From positions 1 to 8,266 of the forward strand of contig JAEOSA010000085.1 of the NCBI GenBank assembly GCA_016840595.1: a stretch of 8,266 nucleotides of DNA, in the 5' to 3' direction. This DNA is from Candidatus Hermodarchaeota archaeon. Lineage in GTDB: Archaea > Asgardarchaeota > Hermodarchaeia > Hermodarchaeales > Hermodarchaeaceae. Positions 1 to 6,113 of this stretch are shown here, one piece after another. A program made the translations under genes and the position numbers. The first letter of the stretch is position 1. Every line of letters starts with the position of its first letter. The notes beneath the pieces are model-generated. The model searched no databases. It saw nothing but the letters and a program-made list of their open reading frames with translations, and was not told where the DNA came from.

Positions 1-1
1 G

Positions 2-175
2 CGCCAGGCAGCCTTTGTGAACCGCTTTCATCTCTGTGACTTAACCGATTACACCGCAATGGGACCAATTCGTGTTGAAATACAAGCCAACAACATCCAA
101 GATGTTATCGATTATATCAGCCCCCCAACCATTAAGGGAAGACCGAAGTTTCGAAACGATCTCAAACTCGAATAG
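2..175 (+). CDS. 3' end of an unrecognised protein gene
   Basis: This is an open frame entering from the left edge and ending in TAG at 173-175, leaving 57 visible C-terminal residues. The visible part reads as a plausible soluble protein tail: it contains FVNRFHLCDLTDYTAMGPI followed by RVEIQANNIQDVIDYI, which looks like a beta strand plus an amphipathic helix, and it ends in a basic, lysine/arginine-rich tail (IKGRPKFRNDLKLE). The other two + frames are interrupted by stops or lack such a pattern. I do not recognise the family. It converges on the RNase Z gene, with 35 bases between the two stop codons, so it is a separate transcription unit from the tRNA-processing operon. The coding call is fairly safe because the frame stays open from the edge to a stop just before a hairpin; the function is unknown. 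Confidence 0.6.
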   Translation, partial: RQAAFVNRFHLCDLTDYTAMGPIRVEIQANNIQDVIDYISPPTIKGRPKFRNDLKLE

Positions 176-186
176 TCCGATGGTCA

Positions 187-203
187 TTTTCTAACCTAGA
201 AAA
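187..203. terminator. hairpin between two converging genes, candidate bidirectional terminator
   Basis: TTTTCTA (187-193), loop ACC, TAGAAAA (197-203): a perfect 7-base-pair stem with a 3-base loop, in the 35-base gap between the stop of the left-edge gene (175) and the stop of RNase Z (211). Each arm gives a run of four T on one strand, so it could serve transcripts arriving from either side. Archaeal termination depends mostly on T-rich tracts, so the role of the stem itself is inferred. Confidence 0.45.
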
Positions 204-210
204 CGTTTCG

Positions 211-1155
211 TTAACAAGATCGACCTAGTAAATTTTGACTTGGATTCAGTTCCAAGACATCCAAATCATTAGGGGCAAAGGCATTCGGAAAAATCTCTCG
301 GGCCTCTTTTTCATGTGTTTCAAACGAAACATATCGAGGACTAACATGAACCAATGCAAGTTGATCTACTTTTGCCTTAGAAGCAATCTGTGCTGCCTGC
401 GTAGCAGTAGAATGGAGAAATTCCTTCGCCTTATCTTTGTGTCCTTCAGAAAATGTAGCATCATGGATGAGAAGAGTGGCATTCTTTGCTTTTGCGGCTA
501 ATTTCGGATTTGGGGCAGTATCACCAGAATAAACAATAATAGGACCCTTTCGAACGGGACCTATTACCTCACTTGGTTTTACTCGCTTACCTGCTGCAGT
601 TGTTATTGTATGACCTTGCTGTAGGCGCTTCCGTAGAGGACCTGAAGGAATCCCTAATCTTCTAGCCTTGGAAACATAGAATTTCCCTGGAATATCCGCC
701 ATACGAAGGATGTAGGAAAATGCGGGGATATTATGAAGCGCAGGAAGACATTCCACCCGGTACTGATGTTGTTGAGTTACCGTTCCTTTTTCCACTTCCT
801 TTATTGAAAAATCGAACTCAAGTTGAGTGTGAGTTAACTCTAGGTTTGTTTCTATGAAGGCTTTGATGCCGGGAGGACCGTAAATTGTCAAAGGCTTTGT
901 ACGTTGAAGCATTGCCATGGTAGATAGTAGCCCCGGTAATCCCAATACATGATCGCCATGAAGATGAGAGATGAATACCTCGATAATTCGCTGAGGGCTA
1001 AGACCAGAACGTTTTAACTGAATCTGGGTCCCCTCTCCGCAGTCAAAAAGCAAAATTTTTCCTTTGAAGTATATGGCTGTAGCAGGCGAAGCTCGGTTCT
1101 GTGAGGGAATTCCGCCACCTACTCCAAGAAAATAAATCTTCATCATTTCATCCAT
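211..1155 (-). CDS. rnz: Ribonuclease Z (tRNA 3'-end endonuclease)
   Basis: A metallo-beta-lactamase-fold zinc endonuclease that cuts pre-tRNA just after the discriminator base so that CCA can be added. At 314 residues it has the usual length of the short form. It opens with the family's FLG.GGGIPS (residues 9-18), then carries the HxHxDH zinc motif (SHLHGDH, H64, H66, D68, H69), H141, the GDT aspartate D212, the HST histidine H248 and the HVSPRY histidine H270, so the metal site is complete. Residues about 155-205 hold the flexible-arm region that grips the tRNA elbow (GIPSGPL, then VIGPVRKG). It is the last gene of the - strand operon, 5 bases after the methyltransferase stop. The start is uncertain: ATG at 1155 is the longest choice, but in-frame ATGs at 1146 and 1143 fit the family better, as the last would begin MKIYFLG and has a GGATGA close upstream. 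Archaeal RNase Z is soluble and normally dimeric. Confidence 0.95.
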   Translation of the reverse strand: MDEMMKIYFLGVGGGIPSQNRASPATAIYFKGKILLFDCGEGTQIQLKRSGLSPQRIIEVFISHLHGDHVLGLPGLLSTMAMLQRTKPLTIYGPPGIKAFIETNLELTHTQLEFDFSIKEVEKGTVTQQHQYRVECLPALHNIPAFSYILRMADIPGKFYVSKARRLGIPSGPLRKRLQQGHTITTAAGKRVKPSEVIGPVRKGPIIVYSGDTAPNPKLAAKAKNATLLIHDATFSEGHKDKAKEFLHSTATQAAQIASKAKVDQLALVHVSPRYVSFETHEKEAREIFPNAFAPNDLDVLELNPSQNLLGRSC

Positions 1156-1160
1156 CGATA

Positions 1161-2219
1161 CTACTGTCGTTGTAATACCACTATTAGACGATTTAAACTA
1201 CGGTGAATCCGCATTGTGTGCGTTTCAACAATAGTAAAACTGTCTGTAGGTATAATTTTCTTTTCAAAGTATTTCTCTGGGAGGGCAAGACAAAGATAAC
1301 CGCCCTTCTTCAGGTGATTTGTCAAGGCATCAAGGCTTGTTTGAATGAGTTCGACTACTTCGGATCCTTTTGTGGAGCTCGATCTTCCGTAGGGTGGATC
1401 AGTGGCAATTGCATTCAACCCTTCAGGGCGTAACGGGATTGTACGTGCATCTGCAAGAGCTCCATTGAACGGAACCTTGTAGTGCTTCAGATTTTGTTGG
1501 CATCCTGCGAGAATTGAGACATCAATATCAAACCCAAGAGGAACACAACCAATATCGACCGCTTCTAGAAGAAGACCTCCAGTACCACAAAATGGGTCAA
1601 GGAGAAGATCACCCCGTTTTACTCTACTAAGATTTACCATGACTCTTGCAAATTTGGGATGAATCGCACTAGGGACAAAGAATGGGCGTAGTGGACTGCG
1701 TCTTTGATAAACACCAGCTCTATCACGCGACGCTAGATATGGTCCCAAAAAGAATTGGTTACCATTTATCACACCAAGAAATAGCACATCGGGCTTCGTT
1801 AAATCAACCTCGACTTGTCCATTCAGCGCCTGCCAGATTTGCGAACCCACTTTGCCTGCTAGTTCGTCTACATCAAAAACAGTGGGTTCTCGTTGAACTC
1901 GAGTAATTTTGACACCAAAACGGTCTTTGGGTTTAATCCATTTGGTAAAATCACATTTCTTTACCATCTCTAATATTCGTGCTTCATCTGCTGGAGATTC
2001 AAAGAATACAACACTCGCATGATTTACTAAACCGGAACGCTCTGTAGCAATTTTAGCTCCTTTAGGATTAACTTCAAGGAGCAAAACCTGATTTTGATGC
2101 CCCATTACCTTGTAGGGGAATCCTTCTGCTGCTAAAATTGCACATAATTCTGCTCGAGGAAGTGTTTCATGTTCACCAGATAAAATGAACAGACACAATT
2201 GTTCCTGTGATTGTTTCAC
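1161..2219 (-). CDS. trmG10: tRNA (guanine10-N2)-methyltransferase, TrmG10 type
   Basis: Likely an S-adenosylmethionine-dependent enzyme that makes N2-methyl- and N2,N2-dimethylguanosine at position 10 of tRNA. The 352 residues split into an N-terminal THUMP-type RNA-binding region (about 1-165) and a Rossmann methyltransferase domain (about 180-352). Key motifs are the family's linker PSAIHPKFARVMVNLS (183-198), the AdoMet loop DPFCGTGG (208-215), the acidic FDID (230-233), DAR (257-259) and the catalytic DPPYG (274-278), which is the N-type (exocyclic amine) signature. The start is GTG at 2219-2217, and its first bases overlap the TGA of the acetyltransferase gene (GTGA). A very strong ribosome site lies inside that upstream gene, so the pair is probably translationally coupled. 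A related THUMP methyltransferase acting on G6 (Trm14) is the main alternative, but the length and motif order favour TrmG10. Confidence 0.88.
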   Translation of the reverse strand: MKQSQEQLCLFILSGEHETLPRAELCAILAAEGFPYKVMGHQNQVLLLEVNPKGAKIATERSGLVNHASVVFFESPADEARILEMVKKCDFTKWIKPKDRFGVKITRVQREPTVFDVDELAGKVGSQIWQALNGQVEVDLTKPDVLFLGVINGNQFFLGPYLASRDRAGVYQRRSPLRPFFVPSAIHPKFARVMVNLSRVKRGDLLLDPFCGTGGLLLEAVDIGCVPLGFDIDVSILAGCQQNLKHYKVPFNGALADARTIPLRPEGLNAIATDPPYGRSSSTKGSEVVELIQTSLDALTNHLKKGGYLCLALPEKYFEKKIIPTDSFTIVETHTMRIHRSLNRLIVVLQRQ

Positions 2220-2686
2220 GACCCCTCCTCCAAGTTTAGAGTCATTATCAATGCGTCTTCACCATCATCATAGAACCTACGACTTCGCGTGACTTCTTGA
2301 AAACCCAATTTTTGATAAAACGAATGTGCAACATCATTTGAAACCCGAACTTCAAGAACTACTCCGTTGCAACCCTTTGATATCAAGACATTAATGAGTT
2401 TTGAAAGTAATCTGGAACCAAAACCCCTTCTCCGATATTTTTTACCAATTGCAATTGAGAGAATATGTCCAATCTTAGATTGCTTCTTTTTGTCAATATC
2501 CGCCACTGCATACCCTAGGATGGATTCAGTTTCATATTTAGTCTCAACGGCCACAAGGAACTGATCCGGTTGAGTTCCCGCCAGAAATTGGAATAACTCC
2601 TTTGGATAAGGATCCGTAAAGGATTCAAACTCAATCTGAGTTAGTTGTTCGAAATCCTGCTTCTGTATGGGTCGTATTCTAATCAT
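2216..2686 (-). CDS. rimI: RimI/Ard1-type protein N-terminal acetyltransferase (GNAT family)
   Basis: Transfers acetyl from acetyl-CoA, most probably to the N-terminal amino group of proteins, as archaeal Ard1/NatA-like enzymes do. The 156-residue GNAT domain is full length. It begins IRPIQKQDFEQLTQIE (2-19, motif C), then SIAIGKKYRRRGFGSRLL (77-94) with the R-x-x-G-x-G acetyl-CoA loop at R85-G90, then motif B LEVRVSNDVAHSFYQKLGF (111-129) with E112, N117 and Y124, and ends with RRFYDDGEDALIM (136-148), the Y-x-D-G-E-D-A signature of archaeal RimI proteins. The ATG at 2686 has an AAGGA 9 bases upstream. It heads the operon leading to the tRNA methyltransferase and RNase Z. The substrate is inferred from the family; the name RimI does not mean it acts on ribosomal protein S18 in archaea. 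Confidence 0.88.
   Translation of the reverse strand: MIRIRPIQKQDFEQLTQIEFESFTDPYPKELFQFLAGTQPDQFLVAVETKYETESILGYAVADIDKKKQSKIGHILSIAIGKKYRRRGFGSRLLSKLINVLISKGCNGVVLEVRVSNDVAHSFYQKLGFQEVTRSRRFYDDGEDALIMTLNLEEGS
2222..2231 (-). promoter_or_regulatory. strong Shine-Dalgarno site for the TrmG10-type gene, inside the rimI-like gene
   Basis: On the - strand the last codons of the acetyltransferase read GGAGGAGGGG, a long match to the 16S anti-Shine-Dalgarno sequence. Its GGAGG core ends 7 bases before the GTG at 2219. It decides the GTG start, since there is no ATG nearby, and it explains why the upstream protein ends in Glu-Glu-Gly-Ser. Confidence 0.75.
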
Positions 2687-2711
2687 TCATTAATTTCCTT
2701 GCAGTGGATAG

Positions 2712-2717
2712 AAATAT
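2712..2717 (+). promoter_or_regulatory. possible TATA box for pelota in the divergent intergenic region
   Basis: AAATAT, preceded by the purine-rich GGATAG, lies about 45 bases before the GTG at 2760. That is the same spacing as the clearer TTTATA box before the membrane protease gene. A start site about 25 bases downstream would give a leader of about 20 bases containing the GAGG site. Read on the other strand the same bases give CATATTTCTA about 30 bases before the rimI-like ATG, so the two divergent units could share this AT-rich patch. Evidence is weak: spacing and composition only. Confidence 0.35.
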
Positions 2718-2746
2718 GTGTGTGGATTGTGGTCTAATCAATTACT

Positions 2747-2750
2747 GAGG
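2747..2750 (+). promoter_or_regulatory. Shine-Dalgarno site that decides the pelota start
   Basis: GAGG within CTGAGGCG lies 9 bases before the GTG at 2760. It supports that GTG over the longer in-frame GTG at 2718, which has no such site and would add 14 residues not typical of the family. Confidence 0.6.
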
Positions 2751-2759
2751 CGGCTGTTC

Positions 2760-3854
2760 GTGAAAATTGTGACTAAGAAACTAAAAATCGGCCTCGTCGT
2801 CGTCGTTCCTGAGGATATGGATGACTTATGGCACCTATACAATATCATCCTCCCGGGCGATCAAGTGGCCGCACGGACAGTTCGGCGCGTACGACGTGAT
2901 ATGGACGATACCTCTCGCCCTGATAAAGGCGAACGCCGTCGTATGTTTATTCGATTAACAGTCGAAGAGGTTGCCTTACACAAATACTCAAATCGCCTTC
3001 GTGCAAAGGGGAAAATACTGGAGGGCCCAGAAGATTTTGTTTCTCTTGGAACCTACCACACTATCAACATCGAACCAGGATTAAAAGTCGAAATTATCAA
3101 AGAAACCTGGCCACGCCCTCTTCTACGCCGACTAGAAGACGCAGTTTCGCGAAAGGGACAACGACTGATAATTATTGCCGTAGAAGAGGATCAAGCAGTA
3201 ATTGGCATCATCGACGATTCAGGGATTGACGTCCGTGTTGAAATCCATGGAAGAGCAAGGGGCAAATATGGTAAATATATTCAAACAGCAGACGCCATGG
3301 ACCAAATGTTTTCTGGGGTTGCAACCCAACTTCATGAACTACTTGAAAGATTTCCAGAAGTTACTCGTATAGTAGTCGTTGGACCCGGTTCCACGAAAGA
3401 AAAACTTGCTGAGGTACTGAAGAATAAGGTTCCAAAAAGTAAGAATTTCCTCCTCTTAGAACATGTGAGTACAGGTACTGTTAGCGGAATTTATGAAGCA
3501 CTCAATCGAGGGATAATCGAACGTATCGCAAGTGAAATTCGGTTAAACCGTGAAATCCAACTTATGGATGATATAATGCGTCACTTAGGAAAAGATACAG
3601 GAAAAACAGCATATGGTTTGGCAGAGATTAACCGGGCAGTTCAGTTTGGTGCTATTGAAACCTTACTCGTTCTAGATAAACTGTTTCGCGAAGCAGAACC
3701 CGAACAACGGCGTAAAATGGAAACCATTATGCGACAAGTCGAAAAACAAGCAGGAACAGTAGAAATATTCAGTGCTGATCACCAAGCAGGGAAACAACTT
3801 GAGGGCCTTGGAGGAATAGCAGCTCTTCTCAGGTTTGTGTTACCTGAGAGTTAA
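2760..3854 (+). CDS. pelA: Pelota, mRNA surveillance / ribosome rescue factor
   Basis: An eRF1-like protein that enters the A site of stalled ribosomes with aEF1-alpha and, with ABCE1, splits them. From GTG 2760 it has 364 residues, the normal archaeal length. The N-terminal Sm-like domain (about 1-128) opens MKIVTKKLK and holds PEDMDDLWHLYNIILPGD (17-34) and the basic TVRRVRRD (40-47). The central domain (about 129-255) contains VVVGPGSTKEKL (205-216) and ends near EHVSTGTVSGIYEAL (234-247). The C-terminal domain holds YGLAEINRAVQFGAIETLL (285-303) and FSADHQAGKQL followed by EGLGGIAALLRF (337-359). There is no GGQ tripeptide, so this is Pelota and not the termination factor aRF1. The start is chosen from family alignment memory and the GAGG site. 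It is transcribed alone, divergent from the tRNA-processing operon, and its stop overlaps that of the radical SAM gene by 4 bases. Confidence 0.95.
   Translation: MKIVTKKLKIGLVVVVPEDMDDLWHLYNIILPGDQVAARTVRRVRRDMDDTSRPDKGERRRMFIRLTVEEVALHKYSNRLRAKGKILEGPEDFVSLGTYHTINIEPGLKVEIIKETWPRPLLRRLEDAVSRKGQRLIIIAVEEDQAVIGIIDDSGIDVRVEIHGRARGKYGKYIQTADAMDQMFSGVATQLHELLERFPEVTRIVVVGPGSTKEKLAEVLKNKVPKSKNFLLLEHVSTGTVSGIYEALNRGIIERIASEIRLNREIQLMDDIMRHLGKDTGKTAYGLAEINRAVQFGAIETLLVLDKLFREAEPEQRRKMETIMRQVEKQAGTVEIFSADHQAGKQLEGLGGIAALLRFVLPES
3827..3849. terminator. hairpin at the Pelota/radical SAM tail-to-tail joint
   Basis: TCTCAGGT (3827-3834), loop TTGTGTT, ACCTGAGA (3842-3849): a perfect 8-base-pair stem with a 7-base loop, ending 2 bases before the - strand stop and covering the last Pelota codons. 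Since the two genes overlap there is no free intergenic space, and this is the only obvious stem at the joint. No T-run follows on either strand, so a terminator role is only a suggestion; it could equally protect 3' ends. Confidence 0.35.
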
Positions 3855-4936
3855 AGTGGAGTATAAGAAACCTGGAATCGACTCGCTATGGGATATTCTT
3901 CAACGATACCAACCTGAAAACCTCTTGCTTTCAGTGGTTTTGCTAATTTCTTGACAATAGTGGTAGACGTTTCAATCCGTTTTTGCTTTTCATTAATCCA
4001 GAGCTTGTCTTGAGGAATCTGATACTCAGATCGAAGACTATTCCAAACGTCAGTGAGTGCTACACCTGCAGGTAGAATGATAATTCCTTTTTTCAGTAAT
4101 CCTTCTTTGGTAATTTGCTCAAAGCGTTGTGCCACGTTCTTAGCACGCCGTCGGAATCGATTTCGAAGTTGAGTTCCATCCTTTAAAGAAAGTGGACAAA
4201 AATGAATATGCAACTCAGTTTCAGCAGCCGCCCATTCAATCAACTCTAGGGCTTCATTTTCACTTCCCTGAACTGAAGCAATTGTATCAGATTCTAGGTT
4301 TAATCCATGCTGTTTTAACGCCTCAGCATTTAATGGTGTGAATTCTAGCTCGTTAATATTGACAAAGTCTATGCCAACGTCTTCAAAGTCACGCAACAAT
4401 TTCTTTAGTTGCTTCAACATACCTGGAATCGCTGGGATTTCGATTCCAAGTTTTGCACGGCCCTTTGTTATTTTGCGCAATTCAGGATAGTCGGCTCCTA
4501 CCTCAAAACGATGAAGACGTATCTCATCAAGCCCAGCATCCAACAGGCGCTTAATTACCTCTAATGGTACTGGCTCTAAGCCCGTGTAAAGGTGGATATG
4601 AAAACCTGAACCAAAATTTTTTTTGAACACTTTAATGAATTGATGGGTTCTTTCCGGTTCAAGTAGGGGTTCCCCTCCGGTTATTCCCATCCCCGTGGCA
4701 TCAATCAAACGAGCTTCTTCCAATGCCTGATTGGGATCATCTACTACGGCTTCGTTGGCGTATATGGCATCAAGATTTCGTCTTTCCTCTGATATCGGGC
4801 AGTAGAAACACGCTTTTGAACAGTTTCCGGTAATGAAAAGTACTAATTTTGCACCTTTTATACATTCGCGGCAGCCTTTCACCAAGCGACCCACAAATGG
4901 AGAATTTCCTTGTGAAAGTTGGATTTCACGGGTCAT
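3851..4936 (-). CDS. Radical SAM protein of the uncharacterised archaeal COG2108 type
   Basis: A radical S-adenosylmethionine enzyme: LFITGNCSKACFYCPIS holds the CxxxCxxC ligands of the [4Fe-4S] cluster (C39, C43, C46), and GITGGEP (84-90) is the AdoMet-binding glycine motif, followed by FHIHLYTGL (112-120) and a run of TIM-barrel strands to about residue 250. It resembles the archaeal family annotated only as related to pyruvate formate-lyase activating enzymes (COG2108 from memory), whose reaction I do not know. Further cysteines lie outside the core cluster: C22 and C25 in GCRECIKGAK, and C247 in HFCPLS. The region after about 265 is basic at first, with FRRRAKNVAQRF, then forms a separate C-terminal unit. 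The ATG at 4936 follows the nucleotidyltransferase stop by 6 bases with GGGG 9 bases upstream. It is 361 residues and appears intact. An RNA or cofactor substrate is possible given the neighbours, but unproven. Confidence 0.85.
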   Translation of the reverse strand: MTREIQLSQGNSPFVGRLVKGCRECIKGAKLVLFITGNCSKACFYCPISEERRNLDAIYANEAVVDDPNQALEEARLIDATGMGITGGEPLLEPERTHQFIKVFKKNFGSGFHIHLYTGLEPVPLEVIKRLLDAGLDEIRLHRFEVGADYPELRKITKGRAKLGIEIPAIPGMLKQLKKLLRDFEDVGIDFVNINELEFTPLNAEALKQHGLNLESDTIASVQGSENEALELIEWAAAETELHIHFCPLSLKDGTQLRNRFRRRAKNVAQRFEQITKEGLLKKGIIILPAGVALTDVWNSLRSEYQIPQDKLWINEKQKRIETSTTIVKKLAKPLKARGFQVGIVEEYPIASRFQVSYTPL

Positions 4937-4942
4937 TCCTGA

Positions 4943-5656
4943 TTACCCCTTTTGTATCCTGCGACGAACAACGGGGTCTCGGTCGCTAATGTGTTTAAGG
5001 AGAGATTCGAATGTATCATTGGGTGATAATGGACGTTTCAGATACACACCTGTTCGACCGACCTCGTCACGGCGCATCAATATTTTTACTCGCTCCTCGA
5101 CAATTTTTTGGTTGACACCGACTTTCTTCGCTACGACTGTCTCATTACCCACAACCGCGGTTTCAATATGGCCTGCATCTGTTGGTTCAATTAGAATAAG
5201 GCGTTTATCAACACCTGGTACACGCCGCCCTTTCTCAAGTTTTTCCTTTGTTAAGGCTCCTCCAAATTGATAAAATTCGAGTTCAATGGGCGCAGGATTG
5301 GTTAATGGAAATGTTACGACGGAATTATTAGGTAAGAAGATGTGTGCTTTGATGGCGTGGAAGGGAGTTGCATGCACTAACTCACGATGGATGATTTGAT
5401 AACCTGCCTGAGTTAAAGCAAATTCGACAGAAAAAGAGGGTACGACCTGAGGAATGTAAACATCAACATCACTGTGTTCGGATACATCACCACGACAAAT
5501 ACTTCCATGAATTAATGGTTCAATTCCTGTTCGTTCAAGAACCGCCATAACAACAATTGCTCTCTGACGTAACTGAGAAAGCAGTAACCAATGATGCTCT
5601 TCATAGATTACTTCTTGACTTCCGGTATCCCGACGAACCGTTTTTTCTCGAGGCAT
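4943..5656 (-). CDS. Predicted nucleotidyltransferase with a helix-turn-helix-like C-terminal region
   Basis: Polymerase-beta-type nucleotidyltransferase fold: HGSICRGDVSEHSDVDVYI holds the GS...D-x-D motif (G51, S52, D63, D65), and the strand PIELEFYQFGG (123-133) supplies the likely third acid (E125 or E127). This is a complete set of metal-binding residues, so the enzyme should be active. The protein is 237 residues and most resembles an archaeal predicted nucleotidyltransferase family (COG2413 from memory) with no reaction known to me. The second half has the conserved-looking LILIEPTDAGHIETAVVG (153-170) and then a helix-turn-helix-like segment, VAKKVGVNQKIVEERVKILM (175-194), leading into RRDEVGRTGVYLKRPL (195-210), with a basic end DPVVRRRIQKG. 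That suggests nucleic-acid binding. It is the middle gene of the cutA operon, 26 bases after the cutA stop, with only a weak AGGT ribosome site. An antitoxin-type MNT nucleotidyltransferase is unlikely: the protein is too long and no HEPN partner is nearby. Confidence 0.82.
   Translation of the reverse strand: MPREKTVRRDTGSQEVIYEEHHWLLLSQLRQRAIVVMAVLERTGIEPLIHGSICRGDVSEHSDVDVYIPQVVPSFSVEFALTQAGYQIIHRELVHATPFHAIKAHIFLPNNSVVTFPLTNPAPIELEFYQFGGALTKEKLEKGRRVPGVDKRLILIEPTDAGHIETAVVGNETVVAKKVGVNQKIVEERVKILMRRDEVGRTGVYLKRPLSPNDTFESLLKHISDRDPVVRRRIQKG
4946..4949 (-). promoter_or_regulatory. Shine-Dalgarno-like site of the radical SAM gene
   Basis: GGGG, read on the - strand, sits immediately before the TAA of the nucleotidyltransferase gene and 9 bases before the radical SAM ATG. 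The upstream gene thus encodes the downstream ribosome site, which ties the expression of the two proteins together. Confidence 0.45.
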
Positions 5657-5682
5657 TGCTAATCGAACCTAGTCAGGGCTTA

Positions 5683-6006
5683 TCACTTTGCTCCAACATT
5701 CTCTGTAATCCAGTTGAGGTAAGCTTCGTGTCCCTCTTGAATTTCAAGGCTGATAATTTCAGGTACATCATAACTATGCATACTCAACACTACGTCACGA
5801 AGTTTGTGAAAATGATCTTGTCTCGTTTTGATGATTAACAAGATTTCATTATCCTCAACAATTTCGTCCTTCCAGCAATAGATTGAACTCTGGCGAACCA
5901 TTCCAACACAGGCAGCTAATGAATCTTCTACAAGCTTTCGGGCGATGGATTGTGCTTCGGTGTAATCGCCCACAGTTACAAACACGACTACGGATTTCGT
6001 CGTCAT
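5683..6006 (-). CDS. cutA: CutA1 divalent-ion tolerance protein
   Basis: A small PII-like trimeric protein linked in bacteria to copper tolerance; its exact role in archaea is unsettled. It has 107 residues from the ATG at 6006, the normal CutA length. The family pattern is clear: VVVFVTVGDYTEAQSIARKL (6-25), LAACVGMV (30-37), SIYCWKDEI (41-49), NEILLIIKT (53-61), HSYDVPEIISLEI (77-89) and YLNWI (96-100). The frame stays open upstream to 6075, but the extra 23 residues are cysteine/glycine-rich, not family-like, and lie over the promoter. The ATG at 6006 has GGTGGG 9 bases before it (6016-6021). It heads the operon leading to the nucleotidyltransferase and radical SAM protein. No metal-transport or metal-stress gene is nearby, so its job here may not be copper handling. 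Confidence 0.93.
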   Translation of the reverse strand: MTTKSVVVFVTVGDYTEAQSIARKLVEDSLAACVGMVRQSSIYCWKDEIVEDNEILLIIKTRQDHFHKLRDVVLSMHSYDVPEIISLEIQEGHEAYLNWITENVGAK

Positions 6007-6043
6007 AGGTCTACACCCACCAAACGAGCCCCAACCGCATCTC

Positions 6044-6056
6044 TTAAAAGCTTCTC
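6044..6056 (-). promoter_or_regulatory. BRE/TATA-like promoter of the cutA operon
   Basis: On the - strand GAGAAG (6056-6051) is a purine-rich BRE-like element followed by CTTTTAAG, a TATA-like box (TTTTAA at 6049-6044). It lies about 40 bases before the ATG at 6006, which predicts a start site near 6020 and a short leader carrying the GGTGGG site. This also argues against the longer cutA frame, whose extra codons would be upstream of transcription. Confidence 0.5.
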
Positions 6057-6076
6057 CCTCATCGGTGCAGCACACA

Positions 6077-6082
6077 TTTATA
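6077..6082 (+). promoter_or_regulatory. TATA box of the site-2-protease gene
   Basis: TTTATA lies 43-48 bases before the ATG at 6125. Start of transcription about 25 bases downstream would give a leader of about 20 bases with the GAGG ribosome site. It sits back to back with the cutA promoter, about 30 bases away, so the two divergent promoters are separate but close enough for one regulator to affect both. Confidence 0.55.
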
Positions 6083-6109
6083 CTGATTAAAAAAATTGTG
6101 AAGACTCCT

Positions 6110-6113
6110 GAGG
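6110..6113 (+). promoter_or_regulatory. Shine-Dalgarno site that decides the protease start
   Basis: GAGG within CTGAGGCG, 11 bases before the ATG at 6125. The two upstream in-frame GTG codons (6065 and 6098) lack such a site, and the first lies upstream of the TATA box. Confidence 0.5.

Noticed and set aside
2718..2759. N-terminal extension of Pelota by 14 residues
   Set aside because: Pelota proteins begin close to the DDLWHLYN motif; the GTG at 2760 gives that spacing and has GAGG 9 bases upstream.
4833..5270. A 145-codon open frame on the + strand
   Set aside because: It lies opposite the start of the radical SAM gene and most of the nucleotidyltransferase gene, both of which have clear family motifs; the translation is compositionally odd (serine, threonine, arginine-rich) with no motif.
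4943..5656. Toxin-antitoxin reading (MNT nucleotidyltransferase with HEPN partner)
   Set aside because: The protein is much longer than MNT antitoxins, and its neighbours are CutA and a radical SAM enzyme, not a HEPN protein.
5657..5682. tRNA T-loop-like GGTTCGATT on the - strand between the cutA and nucleotidyltransferase genes
   Set aside because: The gap is only 26 bases and the flanking sequence is coding; no cloverleaf arms or acceptor stem can be drawn.
6007..6075. N-terminal extension of cutA by 23 residues
   Set aside because: The added residues are not CutA-like, run over the BRE/TATA-like element, and the ATG at 6006 has its own GGTGGG ribosome site.
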